Positions 42,615-52,973 of a DNA stretch of 64,000 nucleotides are shown one piece after another. Position 1 is the first letter of the stretch, and each line of letters opens with the position of its first letter. A model generated the notes under the pieces. That model had not been told where the DNA came from. It did not search any database and saw only the letters and a list, made by a program, of their open reading frames with translations. This DNA is from Melampsora larici-populina 98AG31. Its lineage: Eukaryota; Basidiomycota; Pucciniomycetes; Pucciniales; Melampsoraceae. Both the position numbers and the translations under genes were made by a program. Location of the stretch: contig NW_006768857.1 of NCBI RefSeq assembly GCF_000204055.1, forward strand, positions 73,534 through 137,533, in the 5' to 3' direction.

Positions 42615-43228
42615 TTACTTTGCCTTCCCATTTCCTCCAAATTTAGGCCCTGTAGGCACACGCTCATCACTTCTGCGATCTTCGCGTCGATCTTCTCTCC
42701 ATGAACCGCTGCCTTCGGCTCTGCGGTTGTCATAACTATCCTGTCCACGACGGCCCCTAGGAGAAAGATCACGACCTCCACCATAACCACCACCTCTACC
42801 GCGACCGCGAGTCAAACAACTTCCATACCCGTGATCGTCAAAGTTGGTAAAGTTCACCGCACCCGGACCCTCATACACCACCTGGTTTGCGAAACCCCAG
42901 GATCTAGCATTTGGTTTGCCAAAGGTTGAACTCATAGAGTGGTCATTTCGGCTGGGTCCAAAAGAGGGGGTGTTCTGTCGCAGTCTCTCACCAGAAATCG
43001 GATTGATGTGCGATTTGATTTGACCATCAGCATAAGGGTTGCAGTCGGCGAAACATGGGTCAAAGTCTCCAAGTTGCTCCGAGTCTAAACGAGCATCTCG
43101 CTCCAACTCTTCATTGCGGTCTCCAGGATTCGCGAGTTTCCCATCTGAGTTCCTCAAGGTGAGTACCGTAGTTCTGACGGCCATGTCATATCGGAAGGCC
43201 ATTGGCCAGCATCGTCGCTGTAGGAACC
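42615..43228 (-). CDS. Gag 3' exon of the DIRS-like element
   Basis: Open frame from a likely splice acceptor (CAG at 43233 or AAG at 43229) to a stop at 42615. It begins GFLQRRCWPMAFRYDMAVRT, a helical segment typical of DIRS-type Gag ends. A Cys/Asp-rich stretch (DPCFADCNPYADG) and an Arg/Gly-rich tail (RGRGRGGGYGGGRD, REDRREDRRSDER) follow, suitable for RNA binding. No CCHC knuckle is present. With the AAG acceptor it joins in phase to the donor at 52974. Without that partner it would lack a start, although ATG 43202 is in frame. Confidence 0.6.
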
Positions 43229-44295
43229 CTTGCTGAAAAGATGAGTTTTAGCAAGCTGTAACTGAGTAGGGAGCCAAAGAAATAAAGACAACAACCACAC
43301 ACACAAAAGAAGTATATGAGGTGTGCAAATAAACTTTGGATAGAGTTAACTAGCCTACTCTAATTAATACTGAGCCTTTAAAAGAGCCAAAAGACCAGAA
43401 GAAAGAGAGGAATATAATACTTTAAGGAGTACTACAGAAATGAGAAAAGGGTAAAAGATGAGTATAGAGTTTATTGAGATTTAAATAAGGGATAAAGGGA
43501 TGGTAAGGTGCTTAAATGAATAAGACTTGTAAATAAAATGGTGTGTACTGAACACAGAGGGAAAAAAAGGCTACACTACAATTACTACTTCAGACTATGA
43601 TTCCCCAAAGCAAAGTAAAGTTTAAATATAACTCTGTGAAAAGACTAATCCTAAAGGAACTACCACAGACTACCCCCTTGAATACAACTTGCAACCAAAT
43701 CAACAGACAGACTACCCTCTACTAAGAACTAGACTAATGAAAGATAAAACCTGACAAAGCTATAAGCTAACTACCATCCACAAAGTAAACGTCCAACAAC
43801 TTATTGGCCAATGTGCTGTAGCCTTATACTTTTCTAAGCCTTTCAAAACCTAGGTTAATATGTTAGAATTCTAGATGAAGTGTTCAATGAAGCAAACTAA
43901 GCATATGATAGAATAATAGAACTCAATGAATTATCTAGACCAAAGGATATACCACACACTTTCAATCAGAGGGTGAAAATATAGAATATTAGACTCATGG
44001 AGAGAGCAAAGAAAAAGTCTCCTTATATCAACTTAATATAAGGGGCAAAAAGTGATCACAGAAATAAAAAAAGAGTATAGGCCAGTTGGTACTGCCAATG
44101 AGCTATAAACTGATAGGAACTTTCCTGGATAAATTTCTGGATCACTTTCAAATCCTCCCTGTCAACCACCTGCCTTATATACACACAGCCAGACACAATT
44201 GAATAAAGAGAAATTGAGATCATAAAAAAAGATATGAGAGAACAAACACAGGCCACAAATATGTACACACACAACTTCCAAACTCTGCCAAGACC

Positions 44296-44655
44296 AACAC
44301 CAGAACCGCTCCGATACGCTATGGATTTCAACCCATTTTGGTATCGGAGCGGAGTAACCGCTATGAGATCACCGATAATTGACCGATATTTTTATTTAAA
44401 AAAATATCACAAGGTATCGGAGCGGAAGGTATTTTACCGCTCCAATACCGCTATATATCGCTGCTATAAGGGCTAAAAGGCATATTGAAGTGCCCTCAGA
44501 CCCTTCCCATATCGGAGCGGTCAGACCGCTAATGGTTTTCTCGCCTTGGGATGGCGGAGCGGAGCCACCGCTACGTATAGTGGTCAATATAGCGGTGTAA
44601 AAACCGCTCCAATACCGCTCCGATACCGCTATATGTTGCGGAGCGGTTCTGGTAT
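44296..44655. mobile_element. 360-bp Mutator-type non-autonomous element
   Basis: Flanked by a perfect 10-bp duplication TGCCAAGACC (44286-44295 and 44656-44665). Ends AACACCAGAACCGCTCCG and CGGAGCGGTTCTGGTAT are inverted repeats of about 15 bp. The interior holds many GGAGCGG/CCGCTCC motifs in both orientations. The 10-bp duplication fits Mutator-like elements. No coding capacity. Confidence 0.8.
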
Positions 44656-44665
44656 TGCCAAGACC

Positions 44666-45137
44666 ATTTCCCACCAACATAGATAAACTTTGTACATATG
44701 AAATATGTAATCCTCCTTGCTGCACCAAATAAATAATTGAATTGAGAGAGATTGAGTGAAAGAGAAAAAAAGAAACTAAGCCTCCACCCTGATTGTACCA
44801 ATTACATAACTGAATTGAAACTGAGATTGAGTAAAAAAAGAAAATAGAAAAAGAAACTAAGAGAAAAAAATCACACATCCATCTTTTACATAACTTCCCA
44901 CACATGTAGATTCTCACACTCCTCCCTTCTCACATCTTTGATATTTCAATTGTTGTTTAATGGTTTTGATATTGAGATATTTGATTTGAATGGTTTCAAT
45001 TAGTCATTTGATATTGTTTGTTATTTGTAATGAATTGAATATTTGATCATTAGTTAATGTACATTAGTATTTTGATATTGTTTGAATTCTTCAATTGATC
45101 ATGTGTAATTTAGATATTTAGTAACTAGTTAATTGAA
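44666..45137. other. AT-rich spacer between two Mutator-like insertions
   Basis: Two similar AT-rich segments with AATTGAATTGAGAGAGATTG and AACTGAATTGAAACTGAGAT (44736 and 44808), each followed by AAAGAAACTAAG, form an imperfect tandem pair. Low-complexity TTTGATATT motifs follow. No gene. Confidence 0.4.
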
Positions 45138-45146
45138 GTCATCAGA

Positions 45147-47172
45147 GCCTGGCGTTATATCCCCAGAACTTTTCAAAGGGGAGCTCGGAAACTCGATGCA
45201 TGATTTGCCTGCGAGATCTGAATTGGTGCTTCGGACCGCAAGCTTTCAGACATTTAGATTCGGAGTTCAACGGTGTTTATCAGATCATGTGTCAAAGTGT
45301 CGGAGTGACATTTTGGTTATCCCAAAAGGGCGATGTCGTCAGCTTTGGCAATCCAGGGACGCCGTCCAGTGGATCGTGTGATTGACTGACCGTTTGTTAG
45401 AGGGAAATAGCGGAGAGACGCCTGGCGCACGCAAATACGGCCGCGAGAAATTCTCGAGCATAAGGCCCGACATCACCTCTTATCGCTTTGTTCTTCTTTC
45501 ATGGCGCTGCGCTTGTCCTCCGGATTGCTGGACTTGCAATGTCCCCAGGTTATGCCAGGGGGGCCTTGCTCAACAAGCCCGTTTCCTCCAATTTCTTCGT
45601 GAATTTACTAAGTTCCCGTTGATTTTCTACGTATTGGCTCAGATTGGCTCTTTATCCCTACGCGACCTCATTTTTGCCAATTTGTTTTTATTCTGACCTT
45701 GGCAATTTTCATTCATTGTTATTTTTCATTGTTTGATATTTCGCTTAGCACTTATGATCATCTTGCTTCAATTACATTGAAAAATTGATGAATCATTGGT
45801 TCAAAACGACTTGCCTTTCTCTCTTCTCTTCTATTCCTGATTCATTTTACATACTATGATTGCGCTCTTTGTGAAAAACATGAAACTAGTCTTCTTTTAT
45901 ACTCTTAAATTTCTTGCGTTGGATAGATCGATTTGTTGCAAAAAGATTCAAAGTAATTTCATCAAAGGTGTCAATTTGTTGGTCAGTCAAACTGATTTAC
46001 TTTTTTAAACTCGTGATTATGGTTTACTGATGTGTCTGCTTCTGGTTTTTGTTATGCAGGACGATATGAGAGTTGTATGAATCTTTAAAAAAGAAAGCCG
46101 ATCAAGTAGCTCAATCAGCCAAGTCAAATCGTTTCTAGAGTTCTTGTAAAACTTTGCTTTTGAGCAATAGTGCGCTTGTCACCGCTTCAGCAGATGAAAC
46201 TCCATCCTCGGTGAGTTTTGATTCTAGTTCTCCTGCTTGAAACCCTCGATATCTAAACATTGAGTTCGATCTTGCAGGGGTTCTCTTATCTTCAACTTTT
46301 CGTGTGGAACTATACCTTTCTTTGCTCCAATCAAAGGAACTATGTGTTATGTGAAAGATCAGATTTGAATCGATAATAAAACACTTAATTTTCAAGAGAA
46401 GTTTATATGAAAAAGTGTAGCCACACTGCTCAGCATCCCTATGAGATTTGTGCTGACGCTGATGTATTTCCCCCTGTAAAGCAGCGATGGGGTCAGCTCT
46501 TGTGCTCACCAACTCACATCTTCTTTTCACTTATTCCGTCACAACAGGATTCTAGGATTCTAGGTCCCGCGACGTTTTTCGGCCACTTTGGCTTGCGATT
46601 AAATTTACATAATCAGTTCATGGTATGATTCACTTAACTTGTTTCATCCAGCAGACATCCCGCTTCTTATCCCAGTTTTTCTTTTTCCTTAACTTTCAAA
46701 GTTTCTTATCCATAATCAGTCTCACGTTGTAAATCAGTTTCCACCATCTTTCTCTCAATCGCGCCTGGTTTATCCAGCGTTCCAACGCGGCCAGTGGCAA
46801 TCCCGGGACCTCGGCACAGGCTAAGTGTTACTTCTTTGTCTCAGTGTCTCCTCGGTTTAGATTCTGCTCGTTTTGTCATTTCTCTGGTGTGTAATTCAAA
46901 GTTTGGATTGAATTCTTGCTCATTTCATTTGCGCGCTGATGCGCGGATTCACTTTCTGCGCGGCAATGCGTAGAGAGAACAATCCGCGCGAACGAGCCTC
47001 ATTATCGAGGCCAAGGGTTTCCCAAACCCTTGGTCTTCCTAGACCGAGGGAAACCCGAGGCCGAGGGAAGACCTGTTATTGATCCTTAAACCCTTGGGAG
47101 AACCCCTTTTAGATCTCTAAATTAAGATATTCCAATTCCCTTTTGAATAGTTCTGGGGATATAACGGCGTGC
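45147..47172. mobile_element. 2.0-kb Mutator-like element without transposase
   Basis: Perfect 9-bp duplication GTCATCAGA at 45138-45146 and 47173-47181. The ends are inverted repeats of about 35 bp sharing CGTTATATCCCCAGAACT and TTCAAA-GGG with few differences. The interior is markedly GC-richer than its surroundings, contains no recognisable transposase, and has several short frames plus foldback sequence near 46990-47090 (CCAAGGGTTTCCC, AAACCCTTGG). It could be a non-autonomous or gene-capturing (Pack-MULE-like) copy. The motif GGCAATCC(A/C)GGGAC occurs at both 45348 and 46796. Confidence 0.85.
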
Positions 47173-47181
47173 GTCATCAGA

Positions 47182-47681
47182 CAATTGATAATTTGACATA
47201 TGATGGTTTGAATTGATTGTACACTTGATATGTAATTTGAGATTGATGTGTAATAACTCAATTTGATATGTAATTACACAATTTGATATGTAGTTGATTG
47301 ATGATTTTGTTACTGTGTGAGTTCATCATTTGTAATTGAATATGTAGTGATGAGAACTTTCAAAGATTGATCATTTGATCTCTTAATTGATTTGGTTTCT
47401 AGTCATTAGTAACTGTGAGATGTGAGTAAATTTCAATTTGATGACTAATAGACCTTGATTGATTGCACCATGGTATGTTTTTTAGTTTTGATAGTTGATT
47501 ACCAATTCATTTGTTAGATGTCTTTAGTGATTTTAATTACCTAGTTGTCTGATGACTAATGATTTCTAATTGTTTGATGACTAATTTGTTATTTCAATTC
47601 TTTGAAAATTGTCAATTGATTGATTGATTGATTTCTTATTTGATTAAGAAGTTGAGAAGAGGATGAGCTGTTGATTAGTAA
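47182..47681. other. AT-rich spacer left of the hAT element
   Basis: Repeats of TTTGATATGTAATT and TTGATTGATTG; no gene. It continues in composition with the sequence on the other side of the hAT element, as expected if the latter inserted into it. Confidence 0.4.
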
Positions 47682-48105
47682 CAAGCCTGGCTCGCAGCGC
47701 CGCGCAGCGCAGCAAAGACTAACCTGAGCTGCGTAACTTCAATTTTTTGGGGGGAGGGGTGGTAACTTGAATGGAAGCGGGGGCAACAATCTACCAAGTT
47801 ATGGTAGCGGGAAGTGGAGCTTTTAACCGCAGCGTTTCGCAGCGTATCAAGCCAAAAAAAAACGTAAAATCAAATTTCGATAAAAAATAAAGAAAAACAT
47901 TGAACATCTAGTTCTTAATGGAAAAGACCGTCATGAAAGTGGAAATAAGACTTATTCATTAAAGATTGTAAAGAAAGTAAAAAAAGGTAAGCAAGAAAAA
48001 GAAAAAGAGACACACACAAAGATGGACTAGTTGGTAAAGACTGTAAAGAACATTAAAAATAGGAAGTAATTCGAGAGCAGTGTTAGAGAGAAAGGAGGAA
48101 TAATC

Positions 48106-51100
48106 TTAAGTGTGAAAGTGAGATTTCCTGGTTTTCTTTTGAACCATCTTCTTAGCATAATCGATCACCTTGCCAACTTGAGCAAAATTGCCGGCCAAAG
48201 GGACATCTTCAATCATCCACAACTGGCTGCTTACTGTCATCTCAATCATGCGCGGTAGCAAGCCTCCTCGTTCAGCTGTGCAAACCTGGCCAGCCACCGA
48301 GAACAATCTTTCAGGGGCAGCAGACGCTGCAGGCGTGGCGAGGTAGTCCTGAGCTAGTTTGGATAAGACCGGGTATTTACTCGCATGGGACTGCAAGACC
48401 AAAACATTCGTCAGTGAGATGAAAAACTAACAGTGAGATGAAAAACTAACAGTGAGATGAAAAACTAAAGTATTAAGTTAGTATTACCTTCCACCAATCC
48501 AAAACGTATTGAGGGTTGTTGAGCTTAGACGAGAAAGGGTCAATTCCTTGAAGATATCGCTCGATGTCGGTTAGGTCACTTGATGTGACTACATCATCGT
48601 AAAAAGGCAAGAAGTCGTGTCCAAATTCTTCATGATCAGTTTGCGTTGGCGATTCGGATCAGGGACGAGCTGTAGCTGGTTGAAGGTCAAGTTCAAGTCA
48701 AGATTCTTCAAGTTTATCATTGTATATATCTTTCAAAAGTTCTTCAGCCCGATTGTTGCCTTTGGCACCCATGCCAAATGAGTGAGTGAAGAATTTAACT
48801 CGAAGGCCGGGATGGAAGACAGCGGCAAGAATGAGAGTGTCGCACTCCAGTGCTTCATTTAAATACTTGATGATCTTGTCTATCATCACATCTACCATGG
48901 GGTAGAGGTGATCGTTTTGGTGCATCTTCTTCAATTGGGCCTCCATGGACGCCTTGAGTTGAATATACTTTAGCAGCACCAAACAAACCGTGGGTTTATC
49001 TCCCTCCATCTCGCGGGTTAAGAACTTGAATGGCTATAAACGATTTTGATGTAAATGTAAGTTAGATCGAATGTAACAAAGTCAAATTGAAGAAGAAATG
49101 AAACTTACTGTGAGGATGTCCAAAACGTCTCTCATTGCTTGCCAGTCCGCCACAGAGAACACCACTTCGTCAAATTGGCTTTGGGTATGACCATCCGTCT
49201 TTGCCCGTCGTCTCTTTGAGTGAACCTCGGCCAAGTCATTTCTCATGACTCTATCAATGAGCTGAAAGATGAATCAATGACAATTAGCAGTTATTTAAAA
49301 AGAAGTGAAAATAAAAAAGGACTTACATCTCGTGCGGCCCACATCCGCTCCCAACGTTCCGCACGTATACCCCACCTAATACCATGCCCCAACAAGAGGG
49401 CCTTGAGGTTGGGTAGCCTGTCTATTTTACGTTGTTCATGTGCCCTTTCTCGGCGTCGATTGAAGTCAGCCCGGTGGCCGCTGGATCGTGTCAGCTTTTT
49501 GTTGACAGTATCCATCTAACGTAATGCAATCAAGACAAAAAGAAGGCATTTAGAATGAAATTCATAACAGAATGTCAAAATCGAAATATAATGAAAGTTG
49601 AGAGACGTGAAATGAGACTTACATCATCAGTTAGCTGTTTCATGTACGTATCACCAAGAAGATAAGCAGCCTTTCGATTTTTGTAAGTCTGAGGTTCATC
49701 TTGCTGTTCCTTATCGTCGTCTTCACTTTGATCAGAGTTTGAGTCCGAATTGTTTGAGTCACTACTGTGATTTGATTCAAGATCATCGTTGTCGATCTCA
49801 TTGCCATCTGGATCAGTCTGAAGGTCGGGGACATCCACAAGCTGCTCTTCCTCTTCAATAACTGCCATAACCCCAATGGCGGGAAACCTACCTAATTGGT
49901 CATGTCAAACACGTCTGGGTTTTAATCCAAGTGCGTCCAGACCAGCCTTGACAATGAGGCCCATTTTGTGGCAGAAGCATCGTATCGTCATCGTTTTCGG
50001 ATTCCAAGCAAGCCGGTGACCTGAGTGAAAACCTTCTTCCTCCAGCTGTCGATGCATTTCACGTGCCATGGTGAAATTGTTGCTTCCAGAGTCGGAGACA
50101 CTGGCAAGCATGTAAAAGGAGAGGTGATGTCAGGATCAGAAATAGAAAGGAAATATAAAAAACGAAGAAAGACTTATCCTTTTATATAGATCATTCTTTT
50201 TCAATATTGCCACCATAGGCTCGGCGAGTAAAACTCCCTTATGATGCCATGCAACGACCTTCAATGACAAATGATGGACTACATATGTCCAGTCCTCCTT
50301 AACATACGAAACCGAAGCACCGATGAACGCGTGAAGATTGCCCTTCACGGTCCAGACGTCCTGAATCAAGCAAAACTTGCTTGATAATTCCTAGAAAGTA
50401 CAAACGAAAGAGAAAGCAGAATGGAAAAAAAATGAGAAAGTCACAACAATGAGAAAAACAAAAAGGAAAGATACATACTTTCAGCTCTTGATCAATAACT
50501 AGATCACGAAGTGAGAGATAGAGTCTCTTCGCCTCTTCAGCGGACCATTTTCTACCAAAGACGCGGGCATCAGGCCTTAACCAGTACAATATCGACTTGA
50601 GGATCGGATCTTCGATTTGAATAAAGGGTAAGGCATGCGCTACTTGCCATACTGCAAGGCACTGGTTGAGGGTTTTGTTGTTGAAGGCCGGTGCTGTGTT
50701 TACAAACGAAGCGAGTGAAGATTGATGATTATCTTTGAGAGCTTGAGCACGTAGTTCGGAAACTGATGGAGGCAGCTTGGCTCCGGCCGCAATTGCCTGT
50801 CGACGGCGAGGACAACCGGCTCCTGATTTACCAGACTGGTTGTGCCCATCGCGGTGAGCCTTCAGATTGGATTGAGAGCTCGCGCTCACTCGAACGACCT
50901 TGCTGCACCATCAACAAACGTATGAGAGAGGTGGTCCATCCAGAGGCTAATGATAACAATATATATTGATGAGTATAAGAAGTATAAGATAAAGATAAAA
51001 TTGACTTACATCTTTTTTTTCTTTACAATGAAAGCCTGGCTCAAACAACGTGAACGGACAATCAAAATCTTCGTCAACGGGTATGTTCCTCTTTCTCTTT

Positions 51101-51764
51101 CGGATCCGAGTTTTTTCTTCATCAGAATCCTGTGCCAAGTCGACCACAGGAGGTCCCGAGGGGTCCTATATGAGTTCAGACATTAGTAAGTCCTCTTTAG
51201 ATATACATTACTGCAATTGAAGATTTTCACTTACCTCGACACTTTCTTGGCTTAGCAAGGTACCGGAACGGACCTGGTTCGACCCAAATAAGTTATTCAA
51301 TGGGTGTTCTATTCCGATTGAGTCATGGCCTCGGCTGATGGAGGTACTCGTGAGCTAGTGTGAAGTGGGAAATTTAAATGTTAAAAGATATGTTTTAACA
51401 TGTGAAATCAGAGATAGATGAACGAAATAAGAAAACTTACTGTGGATGATTGACGTGTGACTGTCTTTGATCGGCCACGAGCTGGTTCACGTATCAATTC
51501 GTTGCCTGGTAAGGAGGCTGATCTTTCTCGGCGTCGGTGGACGTGCGCGTCTCTGACGTCCCTGATCGATCTGAATGAATTCCAGTCTTCAAGAGCTCGT
51601 CGAGAGTCCGAACTGGGGGTGATCATACCGGGAGCTTTTTTGGCTGGTGTGATGATTCGAGATGATCTTTGAGTTGGAACTGAAGCAGTTGGAGGAGCCG
51701 ATGTATCATCGGTTTCGTATCCAGAGGCCAGGAAGGAATCTACAGTGGTTTGCTTGGTCAACAT
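48106..51764 (-). pseudogene. hAT transposase, nearly intact, one TGA
   Basis: About ten exons from MLTKQTTVDSFL (51764) to a stop at 48106. A BED-finger-like segment lies around SNLKAHRDGHNQ and GAGCPRRRQAIAAG. The catalytic region shows FCLIQDVWTVKGN (first Asp) and SVSDSGSNNFTMARE (second Asp region), and the C-terminal dimerisation domain has YLATPAASAAPERLFSVAG with the expected Glu. An acidic insert (DDLESNHSSDSNNSDS) sits before a basic stretch. The frame is continuous apart from a TGA at 49907 between LKPRRV and HDQLGR, where Arg would fit. Intron borders were recognised by eye (for example GTAAGT after QSST at about 51440), so exact exon ends are approximate. Confidence 0.8.
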
Positions 51765-51814
51765 ATTAGTCTATTTATGAGAATAAACAAAAAAAATCGA
51801 AATGTAAAATTGAT

Positions 51815-52294
51815 CAGTGATGGTTGAATGTAAAGTTAAGAGAACAAATGTGATGGTGAACCACTAGTTTGGACTGTAGTTGATCGTGATCAATGCTTAC
51901 CTTTATAACCCAAAACGAGGACTCGTTTTGCAAGAAGAACCATATGATAGCCTTTTTCCATAACAACAGCCACTTGATTTCATTTGGTGAGGTTTGGAGG
52001 TCTGAGCGTTGAAAGAAACATGGCACTAATGAAGTCGTGTTGATTGATCTGGAAAGGGCGGCCATTGATTGAGATCTATTGAGATGAATTGGTGGTGTGG
52101 TGGCAGATAGCGTGGGGTGTGTTGAGTTAACTGAATGGTGGCTGTCCACCCGGCCCCAGTAGCCGGGTGCGTAGTTGATAAAAATTTGGCCCCGGAATTC
52201 ATGCGAAAGACGCTGCGCCCGGGTTTCCGGCTACCCGGGCAGTTGAGCGGGTGCGCCGAGCGCAGCGTACCGCCGCGCTGCGCGCTTTTGGTTA
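51815..52294. other. hAT 5' untranslated and subterminal region
   Basis: A 111-aa open stretch exists on the minus strand (52149-51814) but has no hAT-like feature and is probably leader sequence or a first noncoding exon. The outer part is rich in GCTGCG/CGCAGC. Confidence 0.4.
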
Positions 52295-52973
52295 CGCTGC
52301 GAGCCAGGCTTGTTAGTAATCTAGTTAATTAATAATTTTATCAATCTTAATTTGAATGTTTGAATGCTTTCTAATGATCAATGCTCTCATTTGACTAATT
52401 TAAACTAATTTAATTAAGCTTCATTTAATATCTCAAACATCTTTAATTAAACACTTTTGAATTCTAAATTTCATTACACCACTCATTTCCTTTGTATGTT
52501 CTTGTTTTTCAATTCGATTCCAACCTTCCTTTTCATAATCCTTCCAACTAAACACTTCAGTAAGTACCTTTTATCCTCCTCTGTATAATTCTTCTGTTTG
52601 TTTTGCTAATTTGATTTTCAATTTATCTTAATTTTTAGATTTCTTTCTTGCTTTTCTTGATAACTCTAAACCTTCTTTAATTTCTACTCTGACTTTTACA
52701 TTAATTGCTGTTCCATTTCATTTCATTTTAATTTTAATTTTAATTTCATTCAATTTTTTTTTTGATTCAATTTGATTCTCAATTCTTTTAATGTATAAAC
52801 TACTAAACTTGTGACTGTAATTTGTTGATTTGGTTTGATTTGGTTGGTAACTTGCTACATTGATTAATAATTAGTTTAATAAAACTTTGAGCCTTGATTT
52901 TGGGCACAGACTTCAATAACATAATGTAATAACTTCTTTCCAATTAAACCTTTGCAGATTGAGATTTGCTCAC

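Larger units (their letters stand above)
47682..52312 (-). mobile_element. Complete hAT transposon
   Basis: 4,631 bp. The ends are perfect 18-bp inverted repeats, CAAGCCTGGCTCGCAGCG at 47682-47699 and its complement at 52295-52312. TTAGTAA flanks both sides (47675-47681 and 52313-52319), seven matching bases of what is normally an 8-bp hAT duplication. CGCAGC motifs crowd both subterminal regions (47690-47850, 52190-52310), plausible transposase-binding sites. It carries one multi-exon transposase gene on the minus strand. Confidence 0.88.
43229..52973 (-). other. Intron-like interval packed with nested transposons
   Basis: Bounded by a GTGAGC donor (52973 on the minus strand) and an AAG/CAG acceptor (about 43229). 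Inside are a 360-bp and a 2.0-kb Mutator-like element and a 4.6-kb hAT element, each with its own target duplication. The remaining sequence (43240-44285, 44666-45137, 47182-47674, 52320-52970) is AT-rich and noncoding with TTTGATATGTAATT-like low complexity. I cannot tell whether the whole was ever spliced or is an insertion site that killed the element. Confidence 0.45.

Noticed and set aside
45133..45696. Three overlapping short frames in the 2-kb Mutator-like element
   Set aside because: No family motif, no splice-consistent joining and no start context; could be captured fragments but not supported as genes.
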